Below, piece after piece: positions 47,619 through 60,127 of a DNA stretch of 64,000 bases. The notes beneath the pieces were generated by a model. The model was not told the DNA's origin and ran no database searches. It saw only the letters and a list, made by a program, of their open reading frames with translations. The first letter of the stretch is position 1, and every line of letters begins with the position of its first letter. This stretch comes from Spironucleus salmonicida (Eukaryota > Fornicata > Diplomonadida > Hexamitidae): the NCBI GenBank assembly GCA_000497125.2, contig CM035320.1, forward strand, positions 70,001 through 134,000. The letters are read 5' to 3'. A program made the translations under genes and the position numbers.

Positions 47619-48608
47619 ATGACTGAACACTCAGATCATAAAGACTAAAGAAGTTTTTAATCTATGAACCAGGGGAATAATACAAAAGACAATACTAAAT
47701 AAAATACAGTACAAGCAGCAGCAGATCCTGATAACTGTTATTCATATTATTCAGAAGCCCCATCTGAATGCGCAGAATGTATTCGAGGTTATTTTTTGAA
47801 AGATAAAAATTGCGTTAAATGTACTGATCCATGCCTTACCTGTATGAATGCTATTAATTGTGAAAGTTGTGTAAGAACACATGAAATGAAAAATGACAAA
47901 TGTATAGAAAAGTAAGGATGGTTTAATGAATGTGACCAATAAAATTCATGTAAACTTGGGACATATTGCTAAAAAACTAAAAGCGGTAATAGATGTATTG
48001 GATGCATATCACCTTGTTTAACTTGTAAGAACTAAAATTAATGTTTATCTTGTGCAGATACTCATGAAATGAACACTGATCAAAGTTGTACGTTAAAATG
48101 TAAATCTAAAAAATTGGATAACGCGTGTATAAGCAATCGTTAAGTTATATGTGGAAGTCCAGAATAAAAAACTGCATGTGTATGTGGATATTACAATAAA
48201 AACTGTTTGACTTGTTAATAATATATACCTGTAGTACCAGAACCAGGTATATGCACTGATAAATTGTGTAAATGTGATCCTAATGCAATTGAGATTTGTA
48301 CAGGATGTATTGGTATGGATTACTACCTCTAGAAAAATAAATGTGTGGCAGTCATAGGGCCATACTCTTGCAAAACATGTCTTCCTGGTTATTAATTAAA
48401 TAATGGTTCTTGTAATTTTTGTTTAGATGGATATTAAAACATTGGAGATTTTTGTTTCTTAAACTAAGTCGAGGAGGATGAAGAACAAATTGTACCTAAT
48501 AATATTTCTGTTGGAATTATAACTGGGATTGTCATTACAATAATTATAGTTGTTACAGGAGTTGCAGCCACTATCACATATTAAATTATTAGAAAATTAA
48601 AAAAGTGA
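47619..48608 (+). CDS. Cys-rich membrane protein, distinct subfamily
   Basis: 329 aa. Starts MTEHSDHKDQRSFQSMNQ, a polar Asn/Gln-rich leader of about 45 residues without a signal peptide. CXXC units (CAEC, CLTC, CESC, CIGC, CLTC, CKTC, CNFC) fill about residues 45-280, spaced less regularly than in the 20-25 kb group. A short acidic segment (EEDEEQ) precedes the membrane helix (GIITGIVITIIIVVTGVAA) and the basic tail QIIRKLKK. Stop in AGTGA context. Likely surface protein; not a close copy of the array genes. Confidence 0.82.
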
Positions 48609-48733
48609 TAGATACTAAATATTTATAATAACTATTTAGCTATTTTAAAATTGAAATAGTAAGAATAAAGAACTTAATGCGATATAAGTCTATTTTAAGC
48701 CTTAATATAATATTCAGAAATAAAAATAAGCAA

Positions 48734-50611
48734 TCATTAGTCGGAACCTATAGGCTGAAAAGCCTCTGCACTAACAATTCTTTGCACGGTGGGGGCTGTT
48801 ATAATATTTTCTATTACCTATTACCAAGGAAATACTAGTTACTTCCAACAGCTTCTTTCTTTTGGTTCTGACCAAACTTTTTTTGTTCTATCTAGCAAAT
48901 TTGCAACAGCTCTTGGAGTAGAAGGTGGTAATTTCATATCAGCAAATTCAGACTTAACTTCAGTTTGAATAAACTAAACCTCTTTTACAATATTAGTGAG
49001 ACCTGTAAATGAGAAGGGCTTGAAAAACTCATTATCTATAGAAGTTAAACATTCAAACAATGAAGTTCCTTAAATATGATCTGGATATACTCGAAAGCTA
49101 GATTTTGAATCAGATTCGAAAATATGGCAGTCTAAATCTATCTCATTGAGTCTAAATCCATTTTAATGATCTTTTTTAATCTAATAATAATCTCCTTTAT
49201 TAATTTCTTCAAACAATGCAGGATAAGTACAAAAATCAGTAAATTTACCCATAAATATACAGTCAGGTTTTTATACAACAAATCCACATTATTAGAAAAA
49301 TAAATACTCAAGATAATTTTACCTACTTTCATGATATTATGCTATATATTAATATATTATCTCTTTTTTCTCAGCATCACCAAACCTATAATATAGCTAA
49401 GCCATTAACTTTTAACTGTAACTAAATTTATTACATAGAAATTCAATTCTTTCTTTAGTGAATATTTATTCTAGTATTTATATATTACTGCTTCTAACTA
49501 CTTAAAAACACTTCTCCCAGAACTCACAATTTGAGATCCCCCAACATTACCTAACAATTTCCATACTACTTTAGAATTTACCATGGGCAAGAAACCAACC
49601 TAATAAATAAAGAATAGTTGTTTCACGTTATTGATCAATCTTTTCAATTTAGTCACCTTCAACAATTGTTTTTTCGTCACTAAAAGTATTAAAAACTTCT
49701 CCTGCCATATCGCTTAGAACAATTTCAGCAACGTCACTTCTAAGACTATTTGTTAAAATCTCGCTAAGAACAATTTTTAGTAACTAACTCTCCTTTACCA
49801 TATTTCCTCGCTAAATAACACCAACTGCAATTTCACGCTTGGAACTTTCGTTCAAATTTGTAACCTCAATTTCGAACATTTTTTCGAGACTAGTTCTAGT
49901 AATAATTTATGCCAAATTCCTAATTGGCGTGAACTAAAATGATGCACAACGTAATGCTATATCAGCAGTGAGAATTTCGTTAAAATTTGTACGATATAGC
50001 GAAATTTCAAACTGATATTAAAATCTAGAAGCAATATAACGTTGTGGATATATCTCAGATTTAGCTTATGTTAGTTACTATTCTAAAGCAAAAATTTATT
50101 GAAATATATGAAGTTTTTGGTTCTTATTTGCAGTTTGCAACTAAGCATGTAATGTCTCATATTGACTTGTATATGAATTTGACTCTTCATCAATTTCGAG
50201 AGTTTGATCTCTTATATCAGTAGTGATTGGGCTTGAAAATGGAACAAGTTAATGTACCCTTAAAACAGCTTATTTAGCCTAATCAATTGAATCTTTGACA
50301 CGTGGTGATGCAGCAAATAGAAGAATTGATAGGTAACGCTCCCAGAGCGGTTTAGAAGCTGTAGATACACCATGCCGAGAAATTGCTTGGTTTAACTGAT
50401 TTTAAAATATTAAAAGTGGTTGGAAGAGAGGGTCTTCCTTCTAAAGAGTGTAGTTTGTAGTGGATAGAATTTAACCAGACACTGCACGGTCAAAATCGCG
50501 AGCCAATTCTTCGGGGAGTTCTTTTTGCATCTAAAATTATAGCATATTGAAGTAGTCGAGAACTTCAGATATAGCATCTGGATTGAATGATGGGAACTGC
50601 TTATTCGACAT
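48734..50611 (-). CDS. Large helical protein, 625 aa, uncharacterised
   Basis: Starts MSNKQFPSFNPDAISEVLDY. Predicted almost wholly helical with short coiled-coil stretches (QYETLHAQLQTANKNQKL). No membrane segment. The middle (LYLLGWFLAHGKFQSSMEIV) looks like helical hairpin repeats. The C-terminal end covers a GC-rich island near 48740-48800 that could be mistaken for an RNA gene. I recognise no family; trafficking or flagellar complexes contain proteins of this kind. Divergent from the ARM-like gene, 110 bp between starts. Confidence 0.72.
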
Positions 50612-50721
50612 TTGTGGAATGGTAAACTTAATATTTATATATTTATATAATATTCGAATCATTATAGACGAAAATGGAATGTTATAGAAGATTAAGAATT
50701 GGAAAGAATTTGAATAGAAAA

Positions 50722-51681
50722 ATGTATAAATAGTCATATAGCATATTCAATGTTAAAAATTTAGATATAACATAGTAAATTAATTAATTATTATTATTTA
50801 CTAAAATACTACAAGGTGATAATTTCTTAGATAAACTACTTATAATTGAACATCTCAACACAGAAACAACATCATATTCAATAGAAAATTAGCTTATTTT
50901 CTGTAAAGTGCTATTTGCCCTAACTGTATAATCCGATTTGTCATATACATCAGTAAAAATAACTAAATAAGCAATATAATATTTCAAATTTAGCCCTGAT
51001 ACTACTATATAGTATATAGGAAATATTATTTCAGATGATGCTTCATTTATATTAGAGTTTGAACAGGAAATAGATGAATATTTAAGAAAATTCGATCCAG
51101 ATCTTTAATATTTTTCTATTTATACATGGTTTGCATAAATATTTGCCCGTGTGACCCAAAACAATGTTCTCTAATATCAAATTGAAAAAATTTATTAGGG
51201 ATTGATGTAAAATATTCAATTAGCTGATGATGGGGAGATGTTAAATAATTTAACGTTTTTCTTTATTTATGTTACAAGAGGAAAACAATCGTACAATATA
51301 GATTATTAATTTTTTAAGACCATGACTACTCTATCTGCAAAAGCTAGTATTGAAGAATCGTTGCTCAAGAAGTCGTTCGACAATAATCCAGAATTTGCTT
51401 AAGAATATTTGAACACAGAAGAAAATAAGCCTTATTTAACACTTTGTATTCAATAAGATAATATTGATTATATATATAATCTACTCGATTCTAATTAATA
51501 CTATGATAACTATGATGCTATTCAGTGTATTTTAGCTAATAAATTATAAATAAATGAACTTTATTAAGGAAAATTAATGTTATTTCTTAATACTATAAAA
51601 TTAGAAGACGAAGAGCTTTATTAGGAGTATAAGTAGTAACTAGACTACCTACCTTTAATAAAATTTTTACCTGATATTTGA
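50722..51681 (+). CDS. Helical (ARM-like) protein, 319 aa
   Basis: Starts MYKQSYSIFNVKNLDITQQ after an A-run. Helical hairpin repeats with a hint of armadillo type: ILQGDNFLDKLLIIEHL, NQLIFCKVLFALTVQ, EMLNNLTFFFIYVTRGKQ. The last resembles importin-alpha ARM repeats, but the conserved NLS-binding Trp/Asn array is not clear. The C-terminus is acidic (KLEDEELYQEYKQQ). Role unknown; nuclear import adaptor is one possibility. It lies 65 bp upstream of the Dus gene on the same strand. Confidence 0.6.
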
Positions 51682-51746
51682 TGTGAATGTATACAAAATA
51701 ATATAAATATAAATATAATATTGATAACATAACTACTCAAAATATA

Positions 51747-52952
51747 ATGAAGTGCCTTGCTCCTATGGTTGAAGGGTCAGAATATCCTTTTAGACAGCTG
51801 GTATCACATTTCGGAGTAACACATTTCTGGAGCCCAATGTATAACGTAACCATGCTTAAAAGTAATGAAAAATAAATTTAATAAATTATTAGAACAATTA
51901 AGTAGGAGAATAGAAATATCATAGTTTAGTTAGCTGGAAATAATCCAAATGACTTTGAAGAAATTATTGCCAAGCTGAAGGTGGTAAAGAATATAGAATA
52001 TTTTGATTTAAATTTAGGTTGTGCTTAGGTATGTGCATAAAGAGGGAATTTCGGTTCATATCTTATGGAAGAACGGGATATAATTTAAAAAATACTATAA
52101 GTTTATTCTAATAATCAAGTATAAATTTCAGTTAAAACTCGAATTTTTAGTAGTATAGATAAAACTAAAGATTTTATCGAATTTTTAATAAAAAATAACG
52201 TAACAATGATCACCTTGCATGGAAGACTTAGTAAATTAAAATTAGGATGCTTTTCTGGTGATGCATTAATGTAAGATACGGTAACGCTGTTAAAGGATAT
52301 GTAAAAAAAGTATGTCTACGTCAAATTTATATATAATGGTGGGATTTATTCATATAATCAAGTGGAACATTTAAATTAAATGGGAATTGGAGCTATGAGT
52401 GCATAAATTATATTATAAAATCCAATGCTTATGACTCCTTAGGAAAGTTTTCCTATATTAGATTAATATTGGTATGATAAATTTGAGCAGTTTAATCTAG
52501 ACTAAAATATACTATAAGACATAAAGTATAACGAAATCCAAAGTTTTGACATTACAAATTTATATCTGTCTGTATCAAATGATAAATAAAATCTTGTTAT
52601 AAAAAAACAGGTAGTTCCCATGTTATTTGATACAAAATAGTAACGTATCAATAGAATTAAAGCATGTTACTTATTCTGCCATTATTGTGAATATGCATCG
52701 CAAAATAACTTAGAAGTTACTATTAGTTGTGTCTTATCTATCTCTATGTCATTATTTGGGCGAGATTTTCTTAAATATCAAACAGATTTACGAGATCAAA
52801 TTGTCTAAAAGGACTATTCACATATTACAGACCACGAGAGAATTATGAAAAGATGTTAAATAATTAAAACAATTTGTTAAGAAGCTGTTAAAAGGTTAAT
52901 GGACAATAAAGGGTTTTAAAAACATAATTATTAAAAAATAGATGAAAAGTGA
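51747..52952 (+). CDS. tRNA-dihydrouridine synthase (Dus1-like)
   Basis: 401 aa. TIM-barrel Dus signatures: LAPMVEGSEYPFRQLVSHFG at the N-terminus (FMN-binding strand), FDLNLGCAQVCAQRGNFGSY (family GC motif; the Pro that usually follows is Ala here), ISVKTRIF and MITLHGRL. The C-terminal part is Dus1-like helical, extended and basic. The enzyme reduces uridine to dihydrouridine in the tRNA D-loop using FMN and NADPH. Ends 3 bp before the convergent TTLL gene. Confidence 0.87.
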
Positions 52953-52955
52953 CTG

Positions 52956-54896
52956 TCAATTATCTTATAAAATAATTTATTTGCAGGTTACTTCAATATT
53001 AGTAACAAGTTTACTTTCCTAAACGAACTTTATATCTTTCCATATTAATTTAAAAGATGATGTTCCTTAGGGGAAGTAATACATCATATTTTCAGGATGT
53101 GGAAATAATTCTTATTAAGCTTTTAATAATTTCCCACAATAACCATCACAAATTATCGAAACATAACCCATTGTCATGTCCTTGATGAGGGCGGTAACGA
53201 GATCGGTCGAGTGCTCCATGGTAGGGGAAGTGTTGACCTCTAGACACCACACCTGTAAATCTGCATCTAAAATAAAATCGTAACCGAACATTTCAAAGCC
53301 ATTTTGCTCTCCAAACCGGAAGCGGGCTGCATGGATGGTTGCCAGGACGATACGTGCCATGTCGTACATAATGCGGTCTCCGAGCGAGTCGAATTTTTTT
53401 GCAGAATCATATTTAGATGTCAATAGTTCAGGATGTGATGTAAAGTCGTAAATACCAGCCAGATACTCACACATCTAAGAAAAATGCCACATGTTGCCAT
53501 CGATACTAGCACCAAATGACTCTGCATGCCGTTGGACGGAATTATTGGATAGATGTATAAACGGATTATTTAGATCAGTATTTGAATATTTTGCTGAGCA
53601 GAAGCGCAAGTATGGGCGAGTCCACTACCATATTACCAGAGGGTTTACAGAAGAAACTAACACCCACTACCGGATATCAAACTTGTAGCCATGTATCAAT
53701 AACGGTCGTTCAACGTACTTCTGAATAATATATTTGTCATCCTTGTCGATTAGATCCTCATCTGGAAGGGCCTCTAATTAGTCACAATCTAACGTCAAAA
53801 GCTATCGCAGGTTATCGCTAGCAAAAATACCTCTCCCCCGTGACTTACCGCTTGGCTTGCAGATCCATATATTATTGAAATCGTTCAGCATCGATTATTG
53901 AAAATTTTTTTAAAAGTTAGCAATTAAAAATGTATATTCTCTTTTAATTATGTCTTTTGGTAAAATAATTATTCTACTTAAATATATCTCCTAATTTTCT
54001 ATTTAATTGATAGATAAATCAAGATTCTTATCATAATATGATGGAAACTGAGTCATAGGATAATCCTTAGGTATATTTATAATAACTACTTAAGTAAAAT
54101 CTTTATCACATGTATCAAAATAATCTGATTAAATAGGAAAATCATCAATTAACCTAGGATTTAACCAAGCTCGCAAAATAATAAAGGAACATTAAACCTA
54201 GTAAGTGAAACTTTCTATATTAAATTCTAATTCATTGCAGTTACGAAGAATTTTAATAGCTTCTAGTAATGTATATTAGCGTAAAAACTCAAAACTCTCA
54301 TCATTTTTATCAAAAATCATTGTTTTTTGTAATGGTTATACCTTAAAACTTATTGGAAAAAACTATTACCAATCTATATCCACCTCAGCATTTCTTAATG
54401 TTTTTTGTAATAAACTTTTAACTGTTAACTAGTTATTTGATTTTATATGGTTTGCAAACTAAAATTATGTTAGTAATTAGAAATTTATGTCTATTGCTCT
54501 AACACAAAATCTTAAATTTACATTCATATCATTTATATTTAATGTAAATAAAAATCCACGTCTTTGTAGTTCATATTTAATATCTATAAATTTTTCATCA
54601 ATATAAGCGATATTTTATACCTAAGTCATGAAATTTTCACGAAACTCTTACACAGAATTCTATTTGGCTTATTTTAGCAACTAAATAAATGGAATATTTT
54701 ATGTTTCATATAATAATTTATCACATTACGATTTCATTTTTCTTTCAAATAGGCGAATAGCTTCCATTGAAAAATATCCTAATAATTATATGGCAATTTC
54801 ATTATTTTATGGAATCATAAAAATATCCTATTTGAAAATACGATTTTATTTTGTTGGACTTTAAAGTGTTGCTGATAGCTACGGAAATTTAATCAT
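52956..54896 (-). CDS. TTLL3-type tubulin glycylase, copy A
   Basis: 646 aa. Tubulin tyrosine ligase-like ATP-grasp core at about residues 333-586: [15 protein letters not shown] (ATP-binding), [32 protein letters not shown] and [20 protein letters not shown] with the metal-binding EVN. Order and details (NPLVIW, NNSVQ) match TTLL3/8 monoglycylases, which add glycine to axonemal tubulin; diplomonad tubulin is known to be glycylated. The N-terminal 330 residues and the C-terminal tail differ from copy B, but the core DNA is identical over 763 bp in inverted orientation. The core is GC-rich, the rest AT-rich. Confidence 0.88.
53137..53899 (-). repeat. 763-bp inverted repeat, left arm (TTLL core)
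   Basis: Reverse complement of 56397-57159; no difference seen. It begins at the AATAATCGATG sequence and ends in GATGGTTATTG. Arms are separated by 2,497 bp holding the two divergent TTLL 5' halves and their shared promoter. Confidence 0.9.
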
Positions 54897-55027
54897 TTTA
54901 ATATGTGGTAATTTAATCAATTACTTATTTTAATGCACTAAATCTACTGTTTTATTTAATGTATTTTTTTAGGTCATTACAAATTTTTGTTATAAATTTT
55001 TTATATCTAATAGTATATATTTTTAAA

Positions 55028-57358
55028 ATGAGCATAACACGGATAAAATCATAGGTTAATTTACCTATGATTAAAATAGCTTAGCCTAAGAAAAATTTAC
55101 ATAAATAACCAAAAAGTTGTCGAAGCGAATCTGCATATCCAGTTACATAATTTTCCTCAAATTTTATACCAACTTTTTAAGGATTTCATTATTATCCTCG
55201 TGATACTTCAAAAATAACCTAAAATAAAGATAGAAACCTTTTAGTGACTTAAAAATCCTTTTCTCGTACCTAAAAGCAAAAATTTTAAAATATGCCTGAA
55301 AGTCTAGATTATCGGCAATATGCATAAAATTTTTTTATGATCCCATTAAAAGGATTGAACTTTATTTATCCAAAAGAAGTCTTATTCTTAACAAAGAAAT
55401 TTGAGAGGAAAATAAAAATATCAACCTAATAAATACTTTAACTAAAAGCATTAGAAAATAACTTATATATTTAATTCAAAACAGAAGCTAAAGAAACTTC
55501 TTCATTTTTTACATAATTTTTCAATAAAGTTGTGCCAAATATAGCTATTTTTAATGGAGCCTTTCCAACTTTCCGCGAGGAGTTTGCTAAGCGGGGTTTT
55601 ATAATAAATCCAGATTTAGAATCTGAGTGTTTCAATGTAAAATTCGTAGTTAAAATTGCGGATGCAAAATGGGATAATTTATATCCATTTTAGTATATTA
55701 ACCATATTCAAGGAATGATCTACTTATCTATTAAAGGAATGATTATAGAAACTTTAAAAACAGAGGTTGATATTGAAGCAACGGACTATTTTCCTCTGGC
55801 ATATCGAGTACTTACAGATGCAGGGGGAAAAGGTAGAATTTAACCAGGTAATAATGATGATACGTTAAATTTTTTTGATGATTATATAAATTTGGAGGCA
55901 TGTAAGAAAGTGAAAAGATTTATTGAAATAATTTGCGATTAGTAAATTGTAAAGTAGTAAAAAGAATGGAATGAATATGTTTAAGAAAAAGAGAAAACAA
56001 TCATTTAGGAATATAATGAGGAAAATATTGAAAATAAGCTGGATATAATTAAATATGATTTTTTTAATATAGCTGAAAATTCTGAATAGTAAAAGCAGTT
56101 TTGGATTTCATAAAAATAAATTTTGGAAGCAATGCATATTTTAAGATATTATTTACAAAATCGAATTATTGACAATTTTCCAGTTTAATGTGATATAATT
56201 GATAATATAACTGAAGGGGAAATTATATAATTAATTCCTAATTATCCTTTATAATACCCAATTACGTATACTAAACATGAATACATAGTAACGTCAGGAA
56301 AAGGATTAAAGTATCTAGATAAACTTTCACTCAGTTCATTATAGTTGATATTTTTTGAATGTGAATTTCTATTACAGTAATTTAAAAGAAATTCGAAATA
56401 ATCGATGCTGAACGATTTCAATAATATATGGATCTGCAAGCCAAGCGGTAAGTCACGGGGGAGAGGTATTTTTGCTAGCGATAACCTGCGATAGCTTTTG
56501 ACGTTAGATTGTGACTAATTAGAGGCCCTTCCAGATGAGGATCTAATCGACAAGGATGACAAATATATTATTCAGAAGTACGTTGAACGACCGTTATTGA
56601 TACATGGCTACAAGTTTGATATCCGGTAGTGGGTGTTAGTTTCTTCTGTAAACCCTCTGGTAATATGGTAGTGGACTCGCCCATACTTGCGCTTCTGCTC
56701 AGCAAAATATTCAAATACTGATCTAAATAATCCGTTTATACATCTATCCAATAATTCCGTCCAACGGCATGCAGAGTCATTTGGTGCTAGTATCGATGGC
56801 AACATGTGGCATTTTTCTTAGATGTGTGAGTATCTGGCTGGTATTTACGACTTTACATCACATCCTGAACTATTGACATCTAAATATGATTCTGCAAAAA
56901 AATTCGACTCGCTCGGAGACCGCATTATGTACGACATGGCACGTATCGTCCTGGCAACCATCCATGCAGCCCGCTTCCGGTTTGGAGAGCAAAATGGCTT
57001 TGAAATGTTCGGTTACGATTTTATTTTAGATGCAGATTTACAGGTGTGGTGTCTAGAGGTCAACACTTCCCCTACCATGGAGCACTCGACCGATCTCGTT
57101 ACCGCCCTCATCAAGGACATGACAATGGGTTATGTTTCGATAATTTGTGATGGTTATTGCGGCTTATTGGTTTAAACTAATGATTTTTAAATGTTTCCAA
57201 AAATTTTAAATGGATAAGAACAATTTCCACAAGGATTAAACAGCTGGGTATTAATTTGGAAAGATGATATTAAATAATAAGAAGAATTTTTATTACCTGG
57301 TTTAGAAGTAAAAGGCGAGTAAATCAAGCTTCCAAAAATAGTTCCATGTAAACAGTGA
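55028..57358 (+). CDS. TTLL3-type tubulin glycylase, copy B
   Basis: 776 aa. Same catalytic core as copy A at about residues 457-710 ([44 protein letters not shown]). The N-terminal 456 residues differ: they contain a [15 protein letters not shown] segment typical of TTLL3 N-termini and an acidic coiled stretch. The C-terminal 66 residues ([20 protein letters not shown] and on) are related in design to copy A but not identical. The start is 131 bp from the divergent start of copy A. The identical core between diverged ends points to gene conversion. Confidence 0.88.
56397..57159 (+). repeat. 763-bp inverted repeat, right arm (TTLL core)
   Basis: Matches 53137-53899 in reverse complement. The GC content changes abruptly at both ends of the arm. 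Recombination between arms would invert the 54-56.4 kb segment and swap the 5' halves of the two genes. Confidence 0.9.
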
Positions 57359-57395
57359 TTGTATTATTATCTAATTATATATATTTAATTATTAA

Positions 57396-57854
57396 ATGTC
57401 TTTCGAACTTTTCACACCTGCAAAGCTGAAAAATAAATCAAATTTATCATTATCATTTGAGTAACATTTATTCTAATCCAAAATCATAATGTTTATAGTA
57501 TAAAATCAGCTTTATTAAAAGATATTTTGTTGTGTTTATCTTAGTTCAATGTTATTATCAATATATCAACTATTAAATGATACACCAATGTAAGTGATGA
57601 TATTAATAGCATCAACCATATTATTAGATTGCACTATGGTAATAAATACATATATTAGAATTAACAACTAAGTTATTATTCTAATGTTCTAGATTCTTTG
57701 TTAATTCATTTCTGCAATAATACGTAATTTTATCATTCATTTTTACAATTCCACTATTAATATATTCTATTTTAAAATTGGATCTTATGTTTCTAGGATT
57801 GCCTATCTGTTAATTTTCATAAAATTTATTGTTTGGATTTAGGAAACAAATTGA
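57396..57854 (+). CDS. Small multipass membrane protein
   Basis: 152 aa. Starts MSFELFTPAKLKNKSNLSLS. Four likely membrane helices: IFCCVYLSSMLLSIYQLL, PMQVMILIASTILLDCTMVI, VIILMFQILCQFISAIIRNF and IAYLLIFIKFIVWI. Few charged residues outside the N-terminus, so a chance frame is possible, but the helices are evenly spaced and the start context fits. No family recognised. It is 37 bp after TTLL copy B. Confidence 0.5.
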
Positions 57855-57994
57855 CCTTAACAATGAATAATTTATAATTTTAAATATTTTTATTTTATTA
57901 TTAAAAATAATTATATTGATGATCCTTACAATTTATATTTATTATAATAGTTCCAATATATATAATAACAAAGTGTCTTTATATTCCGCTAAAA

Positions 57995-58975
57995 ATGACT
58001 AGTACACTAAATCAACTTCAGTCTTAGTTTTTAGATAAAATTAGCAGAACTAATTTCATAATAAATGATGTTAATCAAACTATTACAGAATAATAAGATA
58101 TAAAAGATGATTGCTTACTGTAAATTTAGAACTAAAAATAGAAAAATAATTAATATATTGACACTTTGCTATTACAAGAATAAAAAGATAATATATTATC
58201 TGTATAAAAGTTAGAAGCATCATAAGACGAGGCAGAGAGGTAACTTACAAATACAGTAGATATTGTAAATTAAAACTTTAATAATAAAACAGACTATATT
58301 CATTACTTAGAATTACAACTGTAAAAACATTTTAGGACTGAATCTGAATTAAGAATGCAGTTAGCATTGAAAAATAAATCTGTGTAAGCATTAGTAAATG
58401 ATTCTATTACGTAGTATGAAGAAAAAATTGATACCTTAGTTATTGATAATGAGTTGCTTAAAAAATAAGTATAACATTTATCTGATTAAGTAAAACATTT
58501 AAGTACTTATAATTAAACTTTAGTAAAGGAAAAATAGGAACTAGGGTTTAGCCTTAAAACAGCTGAGCACCATATAATAACATCATCATAAGTAGTACAA
58601 GATTAATCACAATATTTTAATTAATCTATTGTCTAATAAAAAGATGCAACTGAAAAAGAGTTTGGTATGTTTTCTAAAATATATGTTGAGCTAAAGGAAG
58701 AAAAATAAGGACTTGAAAAATCTTTATCTTCAAAAGATTAAATGATCGATGTTTTAAGTTCCCAATTTAAGAATATGAAGGAGTAGAACTCCGCATATAA
58801 GCAATATAATAAACATTTAGAAAGAGAATTTGAGGAGATTAAGAGTAGCTAAGTTTTAGCCAATTAAGAAATAGAAATCTTGAAATCTGGTAGTGGTAAT
58901 GAAATGATATCAAAAATTAATGCTCTTGAAGCAACAATTGCGGAATTACAAATATCAACATCATAATGTCAATGA
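57995..58975 (+). CDS. Coiled-coil protein, 326 aa
   Basis: Starts MTSTLNQLQSQFLDKISRTN. Coiled coil over most of its length (DYIHYLELQLQKHFRTESEL, LEREFEEIKSSQVLANQEIE, INALEATIAELQ). Gln very frequent, nearly all TAA/TAG. No other domain. Same strand as the methyltransferase gene that follows after 48 bp. Structural role likely, not shown. Confidence 0.75.
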
Positions 58976-59023
58976 AATTATTTTACATTATAGTATATTA
59001 TACACTATTTATCAATATTAATA

Positions 59024-59602
59024 ATGTAACCACCAAAAATAAATTCGATCCATACTTGGTAGGAATTTTACAGTGAAATAAAGACAAATAAAGATTGGTA
59101 TCTAAAATTACCATAATTGTAAGAATTGATACAATAACTGGCTGAATCTTAAAGTGAAATTCTTGATATTGGATGTGGGTCGTCAAATTTAGCCAATGAG
59201 CTTAATGAATTAGGATATAAGAATGTCACATGTATAGATTACTTAGAATCAGTGATAAATTAAATGCAACCCTAGGTTTCTGGTAGCTAATATATTTTAA
59301 TGGATGCTAAAGATTTATAGTTTCCGAATAATATATTTGATGTTGCAATCACCAAGGGAACATTAGATTTCATGCAAGAAGATATTACGGAAGTATGTTA
59401 AATTATTACGGAAATTCATCGGACTTTGAAGCTAAATGGTGCATGTATAATTGTAAGCTAGATATTACCAGAAATTATACGAAAATCTTTAAATATCGTT
59501 CAGTGGAATCATATTTATGAGAGTAATTTTGAAGTTAATAATGGATGCATTTGTAATGCATAAGCAAGAGCTGAAGTATCGGTTTTCGTGGCTTTTAAGT
59601 GA
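59024..59602 (+). CDS. SAM-dependent methyltransferase (METTL13/EEF1A-KMT4-like)
   Basis: 192 aa. Motif I LDIGCGSSNLANELNELGY (about residues 55-73), the acidic end of strand 2 CIDYLESVI, and FDVAITKGTLDFM, which fits the DKGTLDA-type motif of the METTL13/EEF1AKMT4 group. N-terminal WQEFYSEIKTNKDWYL matches the conserved W-FY segment of that group. These enzymes methylate lysines, often on elongation factor 1A. The protein is short, lacking C-terminal extensions. Stop in AGTGA context. Confidence 0.85.
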
Positions 59603-59746
59603 AATATTCATGTTTTATAATAAAATAAATATATTGGCAAATCAATAAATTTAAATATGAATTATATAATAACATGAAAATATTTTCAATACATACTGTA
59701 AATTGTCCTCAATTTACAATCAATTTCATTCAACCACTTCCCTGTC

Positions 59747-60127
59747 ATGTCAAAGATTTTTGTACAGTACGGTCGTGTCGTTATGGTTGACGCTGGTGAA
59801 TTCAAGAGCAAAGTAGCTATGATCACTGATATCGTTGATTACAAGACTATATAGATTGAAGGTCCCGAGGTTAAGAGACATATCTGCCCTATCAAGAGAG
59901 TAGTCCTCACTGAATTCGTCCACTCTACTGAGACACCCGTCACTTCTGCCGACTGCAAGAAGGCTTTCAATGCTGAAAAATTCGTTGAAAAGTTCGCCGC
60001 AACCCAGAAAGGTAAGGAAGTCGCTTTAGAGAACAAGTATAACGCTCTCTCTGAAGTTGAAAAGATCAAACTTAACATCATGAAGAAACAGCGTGCTAGA
60101 ATGATCGCCAAGGTTGCCTGCAAGTGA
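59747..60127 (+). CDS. RPL14: Ribosomal protein eL14
   Basis: 126 aa. N-terminal KOW/SH3-like barrel (FVQYGRVVMVDAGEFKSKVA, ITDIVDYKTIQIEG) and basic C-terminal helix (EVEKIKLNIMKKQRARMIAK) match eL14 of the large subunit. Strong codon bias towards C-ending codons in contrast to neighbours, as expected for a highly expressed gene; one internal TAG still encodes Gln (THR-ILE-GLN at the conserved V-x-I-Q-G position), which supports the alternative code. The upstream region CAACCACTTCCCTGTC lacks the A-run seen before other starts. Confidence 0.95.

Noticed and set aside
48741-48800. GC-rich island with an AGGCT-GAAA-AGCCT hairpin, first taken for an RNA gene
   Set aside because: It lies in frame within the C-terminal codons of the 48734-50611 gene.
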